The notes below the pieces were generated by a model. That model searched no databases. It was not told the DNA's origin and was given only the letters and a program-made list of their open reading frames with translations. 64,000 nucleotides of DNA from Streptomyces sp. ACA25 (GTDB taxonomy: Bacteria > Actinomycetota > Actinomycetes > Streptomycetales > Streptomycetaceae), in assembly GCF_028200735.1 (NCBI RefSeq), contig NZ_JAQKPV010000006.1, positions 235,657 through 299,656 on the forward strand, read 5' to 3'. Made by a program: the position numbers and the translations under genes. This document shows, piece by piece, positions 31,178 through 38,984 of this stretch. How positions within the stretch are numbered: the first letter of the stretch is position 1; every line of letters begins with the position of its first letter.

Positions 31178-31215
31178 AGAGCGCACCGCTCCCTGACCAG
31201 GGAGCGGTGCGCTCT
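31178..31215 (+). terminator. terminator of the XRE/DUF397 pair
   Basis: Perfect 17-bp arms AGAGCGCACCGCTCCCT (31178-31194) and AGGGAGCGGTGCGCTCT (31199-31215) with a GACC loop, followed by GTGTGTG. Convergent transcripts could also use it. Confidence 0.88.
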
Positions 31216-31268
31216 GTGTGTGTCCCAGCGCCACGGCGGCAGCGCACGGCGGGACCGGATGGGGACAG

Positions 31269-31575
31269 TCAGCGGCGTTCTGCTCTGCCGATCAGTGTTC
31301 CGATGCGGCCGGGCTTGGGGGCGTCCAGGACCCGAACGTGTGGTGCGGTGAGTCCGGCGGCGGAAAGGAAGTCTTCCCACGCGTCGGGGGTGTAGCTGTA
31401 GCGGTAGGTGAACATGGCGGGTCCGGCGAAGCCGCCCTTGTACATGCCCTGCGGCCCGTAGGCGCCGGGGACGGCCGGAGGCCGGGAGAACACGAAGCCC
31501 CCTCGTGCGACGTAGGTGTCCCAAAGCTCTTACTCGTGCGCGTAGTTGTGCTCTGCCGCCAACAGATTCCCTTTC
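31269..31575 (-). pseudogene. remnant of a SAM-dependent methyltransferase
   Basis: The minus strand reads, in one frame, LLAAEHNYAHE, stop (TAA at 31530-31532), then ELWDTYVARGGFVFSRPP and onward through MFTYRYSYTPDAWEDFL to VLDAPKPGRIGTLIGRAE, the C-terminal third of a class I SAM methyltransferase. The stop interrupts otherwise continuous similarity, and the Rossmann fold with its glycine-rich SAM loop is missing upstream. The remaining 74-codon frame after the stop could be read as a short ORF, but I treat it as debris. Confidence 0.6.
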
Positions 31576-31685
31576 TCCCGGTGGGGTTGGGTGGCTACCT
31601 GCTACTCGCAGCCACCAACGCCCCGGCCCCATACACCTAGGGAACGCCGCCTCACCTCTGCGGTCACCGTGCGCTGATCTAAGGA

Positions 31686-31778
31686 CCCCTGACAGTGAAT
31701 ACCGGGAAATCGCCCGATGCGCCCGCCCCTACTGGGCGAGGAGGGTTGAGGCATCAGGAGAACACCGACTGTCAGGGG
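31686..31778 (+). promoter_or_regulatory. nested inverted repeats in the leader of the small ORF/LAL genes
   Basis: Perfect 11-bp arms CCCCTGACAGT (31686-31696) and ACTGTCAGGGG (31768-31778) enclose 71 bases that contain two further nested pairs: GATGC (31716-31720)/GCATC (31751-31755) and CGCCC (31724-31728)/GGGCG (31734-31738). The last arm runs into the GGGGAG ribosome site of the ORF at 31790, so the fold would hide it. It could be an RNA switch or attenuator, or simply an operator half-site pair. Confidence 0.5.
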
Positions 31779-31789
31779 AGACAGCCACC

Positions 31790-31948
31790 ATGTGGGGATA
31801 CGAGATCGAACACCACCGGCAGCGCGCGAACGAGCTGCGCAGTGAGGTCCAGCGGGACCGGCAGACCCGGCGGGCCGCGCGCCGGCGGCGCCACAGCGGC
31901 GACACCGGCCAGGAGGGCAGCCGGCTCCCCGCCCGCACCGAGGCGTGA
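31790..31948 (+). CDS. small basic protein upstream of the LAL regulator
   Basis: A 52-aa ORF beginning MWGYEIEHHRQRANELRSE, then an Arg-rich stretch (QTRRAARRRRH). GGGGAG lies 8-9 bases before the ATG. The stop is three bases before the LAL gene's GTG, so the two would be translationally coupled. I recall short Arg-rich proteins with a MW-YE start in Streptomyces but no function. Its ribosome site falls inside the 3' arm of a long inverted repeat. Confidence 0.55.
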   Translation: MWGYEIEHHRQRANELRSEVQRDRQTRRAARRRRHSGDTGQEGSRLPARTEA

Positions 31949-31951
31949 CCC

Positions 31952-34900
31952 GTGGCGGTTGCCGCGCCGCGGTCACCGGCCGGGATAACCGATTCCGCGT
32001 TGTCGGATTCCCGTGTCATTCTCCCTAGTGTGGAGACCCGCACCGTCAGTCCTGTCATCGTCGGCCGCAGTGGCGAGCTCACCGCGCTCAGCGGCTGGCT
32101 CGCCCGGGCGGACGGCGGCGAGCCCCAGGCCTGCGTGATCGGCGGAGAGGCAGGGGTCGGCAAGACGCGGCTGCTCGAGGAGTTCCTCGACCGGGCCAGG
32201 GCCGCCGGCGCGGTCACCGCGGTCGGCGGCTGTGTGGAGCTGGGCGCGGACGGTCTGCCGTTCGCGCCTGTTGCCGCTCTGCTGCGCTCCCTGCACCGCC
32301 GGCTGGGCCCGGAGCTGGCCGCTGCCGTCCGCGGTCAGGAGAGCGACCTGGCCCGGCTGCTCCCCGAGCTCGGGGAGGCGTCCCCGGTGGCCGGGGACGA
32401 CGTGGGGCGGGCCCGGCTCTTCGAGCTCACCACCCGGCTGCTGGAGCAGCTCGCCGTCGAGCGGCCGCTGGTCGTGGCCGTGGAGGACCTGCACTGGGCC
32501 GACCGCTCCACCCGGGAACTGCTCGGGTACCTCTTCCGGTCCGTGCAGCCCGGCACCCGCCTGCTGGTGCTCGCCACCTACCGGGCGGACGACCTGCACC
32601 GCCGCCACCCGCTGCGGCACTTCCTCGCCGAGCTGGACCGGCTGCGCACCGTACGGCGGCTCGAGCTGCGGCAGCTCACCCGCAACGAGGTCGCCGAACA
32701 GCTCGCGGGCATCAAGGGCGTCGAGCCCTCCCCGGACCTGGTCCGCACGGTCTTCGAACGTTCCCAGGGCAACCCGTTCTTCGTCGAGGAGCTCACCACC
32801 GGTGACTCCATGCGGTGCGGGATGAGCGAGACGCTGCGGGACCTCCTGCTGGTCCGGGTCGAGGAGCTGCCCGAGGACGCCCAGGAAGTGCTGCGGCTCG
32901 CCGCCGAGGGCGGTTCCGCTCTGGAGCACGGACTGCTCGAAGCAGTGGCCAGGTGTCCGGAGAACGTGCTGCTCGGCGCCCTGCGCACGGCGGTCGGCGC
33001 CCACCTGCTGGTGCCCACGGAGGACGGGGACGGCTACCGCTTCCGGCACGCGCTGATGCGCGAGGCCGTCATCGACGACCTGCTGCCGGGGGAGCGCACC
33101 CGGCTGAACCGCCGGTACGCGGAAGCGCTGGAGGACGCACCGCAGCTGGTGTCCGGCGACCAGAGGTCCGCCCGGCTGGCGAGCTACTGGTATCACGCCG
33201 GGGACGCGGCCAAGGCGCTGCCCGCCGTCCTGGACGCCGCCGTCGACGCGCGCCGCCGCTATGCCTATGCCGAGCAGCTCAGCCTGCTGGAGCGCGCGCT
33301 GGAGCTGTGGGACAGGGTTCCGCGCGACATCCGGGACGGGCTCCGGCCCGCCGACCACATCGAGAGCTACCCCGTCGACGACAGCGAGCAGCCGCTGCGG
33401 TTCCGGGATCTGCTCGCGGAGGCGATGGCCGCCGCGCACCTGTCCGACCAGCCGGACCGTGGGTGGGTTCTCAGCAAGCAGGCCCTGCGGCTGCTGGACG
33501 AGCAGGAGGATCCCCTGCGGGCGGCGTGGTTCTGGACCCACCGCTCGCGGGTGCGCGAGCAACTCGGCCGGGGGGACGGCCTGGCGGAGCTGGTCCGGGC
33601 TCAGGAGCTGATCGGCGGGCTGCCGCCCTCCATGGTGCACGCCCAGGTCCTCTCCCACGTGGCCGCCTGGCAGATGGTGCACAAGCCGGAGGCGGAGAGC
33701 TTCGGGCTGGCCGAGCGGGCGGTCGAGATGGCCCGGCTGGTCGGGGCCCGCAACGTCGAGCTGCACGCCCGGTTCACCCTGGGCAACCTCAAGTCCGACG
33801 CCGGGGACATCGAGGGCGGTATCGCCGAGATGCGGGCGGTCCGCGACCGGCTCGTCTCCAGGGACAGCCCGAGCAGCTTCGGTATCGGCCGCACCCTGGT
33901 CAATCTCTCGGCCGCGCTGGCCCGGACCGGGCGGCTGACCGAGTCCCTGGACTCGGCGCGGGAGGGCATCGAGCTGTGCGACCGGTTCGGGCTGACGGAG
34001 ACCAAGCCGTGGCTGTACGGCAACCTCGGGAAGGTGCTGGAGGACCTGGGCCGCTGGGACGAGGCCGAGCGCATGTACACCCGGGCCCGGCAGCGGGGCC
34101 GTGAGTCGCGGACCAGGGGAGCGGACTACGCGCATCTGGGGTGGCTGCGCCTGGTCCGGGGTGATCTGGCGGCCGCCGAGCAGCATCTGGCGTCCGCGCG
34201 GCGTGAGCTGGACCTCCCCGACCTGCAGAAGCAGTTCTCGCTCCAGGCCGACTGGCTGGCCGTGGAGGTCGCCGCGGCGCACGGCCGGATCGTGGAGGGG
34301 CGGGCCCGGTTCGCCGAGGCCGTCTCCCACGGGCTGGCACCGTTCATGGTGAGCATCGTGTGGCAGCTGCTGCAGGCGGCGGCCGCCATGGAGTCCGACG
34401 CCCTCGGGGTGCCGTCGGCCGCGGCCGGCCGCGCCGAGGCGCTGGACCGCATCCGGGCGGTGGCCGCGACGTTCCCGGCGGTCCTGCCGATCTGGGTGGC
34501 GGCCGAGGCGCTGCTGCGGGCGGAGCTGTCGCGGGCGGAGGGCCGCAGCGACGCGCAGACCTGGCAGGAGGCCGCGGAGGCGTACGCCGCGCTGCCGGAG
34601 GTGATGCCGTACCCCCTCGCACAGGCGCGGCACGGCTGGGCCGAGGCGCTGGTGGCCGACGGGGGTGCTGCCGCCCGACGGCAGGCGGCGGGGCTGCTGC
34701 GGCAGGCCCGGGAAGCCGCGGCCGGGCTCCGTGCGGTGCGGCTGCTGACCCGCATCGACCAGCTGGCCCGGCGGGCCCGGCTGGAGCTCACCGCGCCTGC
34801 TGCTCCCGGCTCCCCGGCGAGCCGGGCGGCGTCCGGGCCGGGGGGAACGGGGAACGGTGAGAGCCCGGAGAACCCCTTCGGCCTCACCCGCCGGGAGCGG

Positions 34901-35083
34901 GATGTGCTGGCGCTGGTGGCGTCGGGGGGCAGCAATCGGCAGATAGCCGGCGAGTTGTTCATCTCGCCGAAGACGGTGAGTGTGCACGTCTCCAACATCC
35001 TGGCCAAGTTGGAGGTGTCCAGCCGTGGCGAGGCGGCCGCGCTGGCGCACCGGCTGGGGATGCTCCCCGCCACCCCCGGCTGA
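31952..35083 (+). CDS. LAL-family (large ATP-binding LuxR) transcriptional regulator
   Basis: The 1043-aa protein has the LAL layout. The N-terminal AAA/STAND ATPase carries Walker A GGEAGVGKT (64-72) and Walker B LVVAVEDLHWADRST (about 172-186), with the GNPFFVEEL sensor region. A long TPR-like helical middle (about 390-930) follows, then a C-terminal LuxR helix-turn-helix (LTRRERDVLALVASGGSNRQIAGELFIS onward, about 975-1040; key residues T, E, V, L, G, N, I, A). GTG at 31952 has GAGG eight bases upstream; a later in-frame GTG at 32030 (codon 27) is an alternative. Such regulators often sense sugars or control secondary metabolism. No cluster is attached, so the targets are unknown. Confidence 0.88.
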   Translation: MAVAAPRSPAGITDSALSDSRVILPSVETRTVSPVIVGRSGELTALSGWLARADGGEPQACVIGGEAGVGKTRLLEEFLDRARAAGAVTAVGGCVELGADGLPFAPVAALLRSLHRRLGPELAAAVRGQESDLARLLPELGEASPVAGDDVGRARLFELTTRLLEQLAVERPLVVAVEDLHWADRSTRELLGYLFRSVQPGTRLLVLATYRADDLHRRHPLRHFLAELDRLRTVRRLELRQLTRNEVAEQLAGIKGVEPSPDLVRTVFERSQGNPFFVEELTTGDSMRCGMSETLRDLLLVRVEELPEDAQEVLRLAAEGGSALEHGLLEAVARCPENVLLGALRTAVGAHLLVPTEDGDGYRFRHALMREAVIDDLLPGERTRLNRRYAEALEDAPQLVSGDQRSARLASYWYHAGDAAKALPAVLDAAVDARRRYAYAEQLSLLERALELWDRVPRDIRDGLRPADHIESYPVDDSEQPLRFRDLLAEAMAAAHLSDQPDRGWVLSKQALRLLDEQEDPLRAAWFWTHRSRVREQLGRGDGLAELVRAQELIGGLPPSMVHAQVLSHVAAWQMVHKPEAESFGLAERAVEMARLVGARNVELHARFTLGNLKSDAGDIEGGIAEMRAVRDRLVSRDSPSSFGIGRTLVNLSAALARTGRLTESLDSAREGIELCDRFGLTETKPWLYGNLGKVLEDLGRWDEAERMYTRARQRGRESRTRGADYAHLGWLRLVRGDLAAAEQHLASARRELDLPDLQKQFSLQADWLAVEVAAAHGRIVEGRARFAEAVSHGLAPFMVSIVWQLLQAAAAMESDALGVPSAAAGRAEALDRIRAVAATFPAVLPIWVAAEALLRAELSRAEGRSDAQTWQEAAEAYAALPEVMPYPLAQARHGWAEALVADGGAAARRQAAGLLRQAREAAAGLRAVRLLTRIDQLARRARLELTAPAAPGSPASRAASGPGGTGNGESPENPFGLTRRERDVLALVASGGSNRQIAGELFISPKTVSVHVSNILAKLEVSSRGEAAALAHRLGMLPATPG

Positions 35084-35106
35084 CCGCCGAGCGTCCTGGA
35101 GGGCAC

Positions 35107-35149
35107 AGGGAAGGCGCCCCGGCCGGTATCCGGCCGGGGCGCCTTCCCT
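35107..35149. terminator. bidirectional terminator after LAL regulator
   Basis: A perfect 20-bp stem (arms 35107-35126 and 35130-35149, core GGCGCCCCGGCCGG) with a TAT loop, between the LAL gene (+) and the small acidic gene (-) that converge here. Confidence 0.9.
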
Positions 35150-35162
35150 CAGGGTGCCGCCG

Positions 35163-35396
35163 TCACAGCGTGCCGGCTTCCTCCGGGTCGTCCGTGTCCT
35201 CCGATGCCTCCTCGACGCGGGGCCGCGCCGGCAGGACGGCGCCCTCGGTGCTCCCGCCGAGGAAGACCACACCGCCGTCCAGGTTCACCGCCGGGTCGTG
35301 GGAGTGCTCGACGGTCAGCGTGTGGTCCGGGTGCTCGCGTTCGTCGGGCGCGGGCAGCTCAGGGACGTCGACGGGAGCGCCGAATGCCTCATCCAT
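35163..35396 (-). CDS. small acidic hypothetical protein
   Basis: A 77-aa ORF, strongly acidic (many Asp/Glu, ending EEASEDTDDPEEAGTL), with a central DGGVVFLGGSTEGAVLP stretch. AAGGAG lies six bases before the ATG. It follows the sugar dehydrogenase gene by 47 bp on the same strand and ends at the bidirectional terminator, so it is the last gene of that unit. No recognised domain, no signal peptide; function unknown. Confidence 0.6.
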   Translation of the reverse strand: MDEAFGAPVDVPELPAPDEREHPDHTLTVEHSHDPAVNLDGGVVFLGGSTEGAVLPARPRVEEASEDTDDPEEAGTL

Positions 35397-35443
35397 GGTG
35401 TGCTCCTTCGAACCGCGAGGGCCGGCGCAGGCGCCGGTGCCGG

Positions 35444-36565
35444 TCAGGTGATGTCCACTCTCAGGATACGGTCGTCGCCCTCGTCCGGGTTGCCCCGTGT
35501 GTCGGTCTCGTTGGTCACCAGCAGCAGCTGCCCGTCGCCGTCCGGCACCACGGTCCGCAGCCGCCCGTACTCGTGCGCGAAGAAGGACTGCGGTTCGGCC
35601 GACGGGCCGGCCGCGTCCAGCGGGATCCGCCACAGCCGTTCGCCGCGCAGCGCGGCCATCCACAGGGCGCCCTCGTGGAAGGCCAGCCCGCTCGGTGAGG
35701 CCTCGGACGGCTGCCACTCCACGACCGGGTCGATGTATCCCTCGGCTTCGCCGCCGCTGCCCTCGTGATGCGGCCAGCCGTAGTTCCCGCCGGGCCGGAT
35801 CAGGTTGAGCTCGTCCCACTCGCTGGCTCCGAACTCCGAGACCCACAGCTGGTCGTCGTCCCAGGCGAGCCCCTGCACGTTGCGGTGACCCAGGGAGTGG
35901 ACCAGTGAGCCGGGCTCCGCGTTTCCCTCCTCCGGCGGCTCGCCGTCCGGGGTCATGCGCAGGATCTTGCCCGCCAGGGAGTCCTCGTCCTGTGCCAGTG
36001 CGGGATCGTTGGCGTCCCCGGTGCCCGCGTACAGCATGTCGTCCGGGCCGAAGGCCAGCCCGCCGCCGTTGTGGATCCGTGCGTCCCGTGGGATGCCGCT
36101 GAGCACCACCTCGGATTCGGCCAGGGTGCCGTCGTCCCGGAGGTCCATGCGCACGATGCGGTTGTCCTCCGCGGCCGTGTGGTAGGCGTAGACCTGCTCG
36201 TCCCGGAACGCCATGCCCAGCAGGCCGCCCTCACCATCGGTGTCCACTCCGGAGAGGTCTGCCGCTTCGGTCACCGAGCCGTCCTCCGGGTCGACCCTGC
36301 TGATCACCGAGGCGTCGCGGCTGCCGACCAGCAGATCCCCGTCCGGGAGGACCACGAGCCCCCAGGGGGAGTCCAGGTCTTCCGCCACGGTCCCCACGAC
36401 TTCGGCGGTGCCTTCCGCTTCCGGGGCCGCCCCCGGTTCCGGAGGCCCGTCCGTCGCGGGCACCGCCGGTTCGTCTTCCCCGTTCGTGTCTGTCCCGCAG
36501 CCGGCGGCCAGTACGGCGATCGCGGCGATCGCGGCTGCGTGAGCGGTCAGCCTGCGGCTTCCCAT
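35444..36565 (-). CDS. PQQ-dependent sugar dehydrogenase-like lipoprotein
   Basis: A 373-aa exported lipoprotein with lipobox LAAGC at about residues 19-23 and an acidic Pro/Gly linker, then a six-bladed beta-propeller of the glucose/sorbosone dehydrogenase type: LDSPWGLVVLPDGDLLVG, GGLLGMAF, IHNGGGLAFGPDDMLYAGTGD, HSLGHRNVQGLAW, EFGASEWDELNLI, GGNYGWP. These bind PQQ and Ca2+ and oxidise aldoses or act as soluble sugar-binding propellers; PQQ synthesis genes are not here. AAGGAG precedes the ATG. It follows the aldo/keto reductase by 155 bp. Confidence 0.87.
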   Translation of the reverse strand: MGSRRLTAHAAAIAAIAVLAAGCGTDTNGEDEPAVPATDGPPEPGAAPEAEGTAEVVGTVAEDLDSPWGLVVLPDGDLLVGSRDASVISRVDPEDGSVTEAADLSGVDTDGEGGLLGMAFRDEQVYAYHTAAEDNRIVRMDLRDDGTLAESEVVLSGIPRDARIHNGGGLAFGPDDMLYAGTGDANDPALAQDEDSLAGKILRMTPDGEPPEEGNAEPGSLVHSLGHRNVQGLAWDDDQLWVSEFGASEWDELNLIRPGGNYGWPHHEGSGGEAEGYIDPVVEWQPSEASPSGLAFHEGALWMAALRGERLWRIPLDAAGPSAEPQSFFAHEYGRLRTVVPDGDGQLLLVTNETDTRGNPDEGDDRILRVDIT

Positions 36566-36720
36566 CGTCAACTCCTTCGCGAGGGGACGTGCCACCGGTC
36601 TGCGCCGGTGGCGGTACAGCTCCTCGGGAACGCCCGCGCCGCCTCCCGGGCCCGTCGTCGTCCCGGCTTCCAGAACACCACATCGCGGACGGCACCGCAG
36701 GGCTCCCACGCGGTTCCCGG

Positions 36721-37719
36721 TCAGATCCACGACTCCTGAGCGGGCGGCAGCCCGGCCAGCTCCGACAAGTCCTCGGCGGTCAGGTCCAGTTCGGCGGCGG
36801 CGCAGTTCTCACGCGCCCACCGCGCCTTCTTGGTCCCGGGCACCGGCAGCACGTGCTGTCCCTGGGCGAGCAGCCAGGCCAGCGCCACCTGCGCCGGGGT
36901 GGTCCCCGGGTGACGGGACGCGATCCGGCGCAGCCCGGCGACGATCGGCTGGTTGGCTGCCATGATCTCCGCGGTGAACCGGGGATGCCGGGCCCGGATG
37001 TCCTCCGGCTCGAAACCGCCTCCGGTGGTCAATGTCCCGGTGAGGTACCCGTTGCCCAGCGGCATCGCCGCCAGCAGGCCGACCCCGTGCGACTCGCACC
37101 ACGGCAGCAGCCCGTCGCGCGCCTCCGGACTCCAGACCGAGAACTCGGCCTGCACGCTGCTGACCGGGAACACCTGCTGCACCCGGTTCAGCAGGCGCAG
37201 CGTCGGTTCGTGCAGCGGGGCGCCGGCCCCGCGCCGCCGGCCGCGCACCTCCATCGCGCACAGCCCCAGCGCCCGCACCTTCCCCGCCGTCACCAGGTCC
37301 GCCATCGCCCCCCAGGTCTCCTCGACCGGGACCTCCGGGTCCGGACGGTGCAGCTGGTAGAGGTCGATCGTGTCGGTCTGCAGGCGCCGCAGGGACGCGT
37401 CGCAGGCCCGTCTCACGTACGACGGACGGCCGTTGGCCACGATGTGCTTGTCGCCCACGAGCAGCCCGCACTTGGTGGCGAGCAGGACTTCCCGGCGCCG
37501 CTCCCGCAGGAACCGTCCCAGGAGCAGCTCGTTGGTGTACGGGCCGTACATGTCCGCGGTGTCCAGCAGGGTGGCGCCGGCGTCCACCGCGCCGTGCAGC
37601 GTGCGCAGCGAGGACTCCCCGTCCTGCTCGGAGGCGGAGTACGCCCAGCTCATCGGCATGCAGCCGAGCCCTATGGCCCCGACCTGGAGGGCCCCCGCCC
37701 CCATCCTCCGGTACCGCAC
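36721..37719 (-). CDS. aldo/keto reductase
   Basis: A 332-aa (alpha/beta)8-barrel NADPH oxidoreductase. Catalytic and cofactor motifs are TLLDTADMYGPYTNELLLG (Asp, Tyr), VLLATKCGL (Lys), DLYQLHRPDPEVPVEETW (His) and the C-terminal VPGTKKARWARENCAA (NADPH 2'-phosphate binding). GTG at 37719 fits homologs, which start M-R-Y-R-R-L/M-G; GGAAGGAA lies about nine bases upstream. It is divergent from the hydroxyacid dehydrogenase gene. Substrate unknown. Confidence 0.9.
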   Translation of the reverse strand: MRYRRMGAGALQVGAIGLGCMPMSWAYSASEQDGESSLRTLHGAVDAGATLLDTADMYGPYTNELLLGRFLRERRREVLLATKCGLLVGDKHIVANGRPSYVRRACDASLRRLQTDTIDLYQLHRPDPEVPVEETWGAMADLVTAGKVRALGLCAMEVRGRRRGAGAPLHEPTLRLLNRVQQVFPVSSVQAEFSVWSPEARDGLLPWCESHGVGLLAAMPLGNGYLTGTLTTGGGFEPEDIRARHPRFTAEIMAANQPIVAGLRRIASRHPGTTPAQVALAWLLAQGQHVLPVPGTKKARWARENCAAAELDLTAEDLSELAGLPPAQESWI

Positions 37720-37827
37720 CCGACGTCGTTCCTTCCCCAGGCCTGCACGCTGTTCGAGACGCCCCAACGTATCCGTTCCCGCGCGTACTTCCGCACCAGG
37801 GCTGCCCGGTGCCGCTAACCTGACGGC

Positions 37828-38766
37828 ATGACCGACGGAGACGTGTGGCTGCCTTTTCCGCTTCCCGGCCCGGAGCCGCTGCCGCCTTCCTTCCGGTACC
37901 ACCAGTGGGACGGTGAGGCGGACTTCCCGGCCGACCCGGCCCGTTGCGTCTTCTACGCGGTGCCGTACATGAAGCCTGCCGAGGTGTGCCTGCGCCCGTT
38001 GCCGGACATGGCGCGGCTGCGGGTCGCCCAGCTGCTCACCGCGGGGTACGAGCACATGCTTCCCGGCCTTGCCCTGATGCCGGCCGGCGCCGTGCTGTGC
38101 AACGCGGGCGGCCTGCACGACACCAGCACCGCGGAGCTGGCACTGGCTCTGACGCTGGCGGCGCTGCGCGACATCCCAGGCGCCGTGCGTGGCCAGCTGG
38201 AGGGCCGGTGGGCGCCGGCGGTGCGGCCGTCCCTCGCCGACCGGCGGGTGCTCATCGTCGGATACGGCGGGATCGGCAGCGCGATCGAGGACCGGCTGGT
38301 CGCCTTCGAACCTGAGCGGGTGCTGCGGGTGGCCGGTTCGGCACGTTCCTCCCCGCGCGGCCCGGTGCACGCCTCCGGAAAGCTGCCGGAGCTGCTGCCG
38401 GAGGCCGAGGTGGTCATCCTGTGCACGCCGCTCACCGACGCGACCCGCGGGCTGGCGGGCAAGGAATTCCTGGCCCGGATGCGGGACGGAGCCCTGCTCG
38501 TCAACGTCTCCCGCGGGGCGGTGGTGGACACCGGGGCCCTGCTGGCCGAGTTCGAGACGGGGCGGTTGCGGGCCGCACTCGACGTCACCGATCCTGAGCC
38601 GCTGCCCGCCGGGCATCCGCTGTGGCAGGCGCCCGGGGTGCTGATCACCCCGCACGTGGGCGGTGCCTCCTCGGCCTTCCGGCCGCGCGCGGAGCGGCTG
38701 CTGCGGAGCCGGCTGGAATGCCTCGCACGCGGTGAAGAACTGCCTCACGTGGTGGGCACCGGTTGA
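37828..38766 (+). CDS. D-isomer-specific 2-hydroxyacid dehydrogenase
   Basis: The 312-aa NAD(P)-dependent enzyme has the Rossmann motif VGYGGIGSAI, the substrate/catalytic Arg in NVSRGAVVDT, the Glu/Asp in DVTDPEPLP and the catalytic His in ITPHVGG. This places it in the glyoxylate/hydroxypyruvate reductase-phosphoglycerate dehydrogenase superfamily, but distinct from the long SerA at 45.8 kb. No ribosome site precedes the ATG; TAACCT ends exactly six bases upstream, suggesting a leaderless mRNA. Confidence 0.88.
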   Translation: MTDGDVWLPFPLPGPEPLPPSFRYHQWDGEADFPADPARCVFYAVPYMKPAEVCLRPLPDMARLRVAQLLTAGYEHMLPGLALMPAGAVLCNAGGLHDTSTAELALALTLAALRDIPGAVRGQLEGRWAPAVRPSLADRRVLIVGYGGIGSAIEDRLVAFEPERVLRVAGSARSSPRGPVHASGKLPELLPEAEVVILCTPLTDATRGLAGKEFLARMRDGALLVNVSRGAVVDTGALLAEFETGRLRAALDVTDPEPLPAGHPLWQAPGVLITPHVGGASSAFRPRAERLLRSRLECLARGEELPHVVGTG

Positions 38767-38802
38767 CCCGGCGGCGCACGGTACCAAACCTTCCCCCTCC
38801 TG

Positions 38803-38816
38803 TCACTCTGTGTGGG
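38803..38816. promoter_or_regulatory. BldD-like binding site upstream of the PAS-GGDEF-EAL gene
   Basis: TCACTCTGTGTGGG matches the BldD box TnACnCWGnGTnA (as I recall it) at eight of nine fixed positions; the final A is G. It lies about 30 bp upstream of a TACTGT -10-like box (38848-38853). BldD is the c-di-GMP-responsive master repressor and is known to bind several c-di-GMP genes, which makes the site plausible. Confidence 0.5.
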
Positions 38817-38847
38817 CGAGGTATGTCCCTGAGTGACCGCTCTGGTG

Positions 38848-38853
38848 TACTGT
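38848..38853 (+). promoter_or_regulatory. candidate -10 box of the PAS-GGDEF-EAL gene
   Basis: TACTGT fits TAnnnT and would start transcription near 38860, giving a 35-nt leader to the small ORF at 38895. No convincing -35. Confidence 0.35.
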
Positions 38854-38894
38854 CCGGTGGGGCGAGCCCAGGAGACGAGGGGGGCGACCAGCCA

Positions 38895-38984
38895 ATGCAG
38901 GTTTCGTGGAAGGGACACCGGGCCGGCCGCAGCCGCCCGGCCCGCCGGCCGTCCGGTCGGCGCCCGGACCGGGTGGTCCGGTGA
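38895..38984 (+). CDS. 29-codon upstream ORF coupled to the GGDEF gene
   Basis: The ATG is preceded by a strong GAGGGGGGC ribosome site eight bases away. The 29-aa product begins MQVSWKGHRAG and is very Arg/Pro-rich. Its TGA overlaps the GTG of the downstream gene (GTGA, 38981-38984), while that GTG has no ribosome site of its own. The layout suggests translational coupling, with ribosomes finishing this ORF reinitiating on the GGDEF gene. Confidence 0.55.
   Translation: MQVSWKGHRAGRSRPARRPSGRRPDRVVR

Noticed and set aside
31505..31789. Upstream extension of the small basic protein's frame
   Set aside because: The ribosome site fits only the ATG at 31790, and the upstream part overlaps the methyltransferase debris and the nested repeats.
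31973..35272. A 1,099-codon open frame on the minus strand opposite the LAL regulator
   Set aside because: Same antisense artefact; no domain, no ribosome site, while the + strand encodes clear Walker and LuxR motifs.
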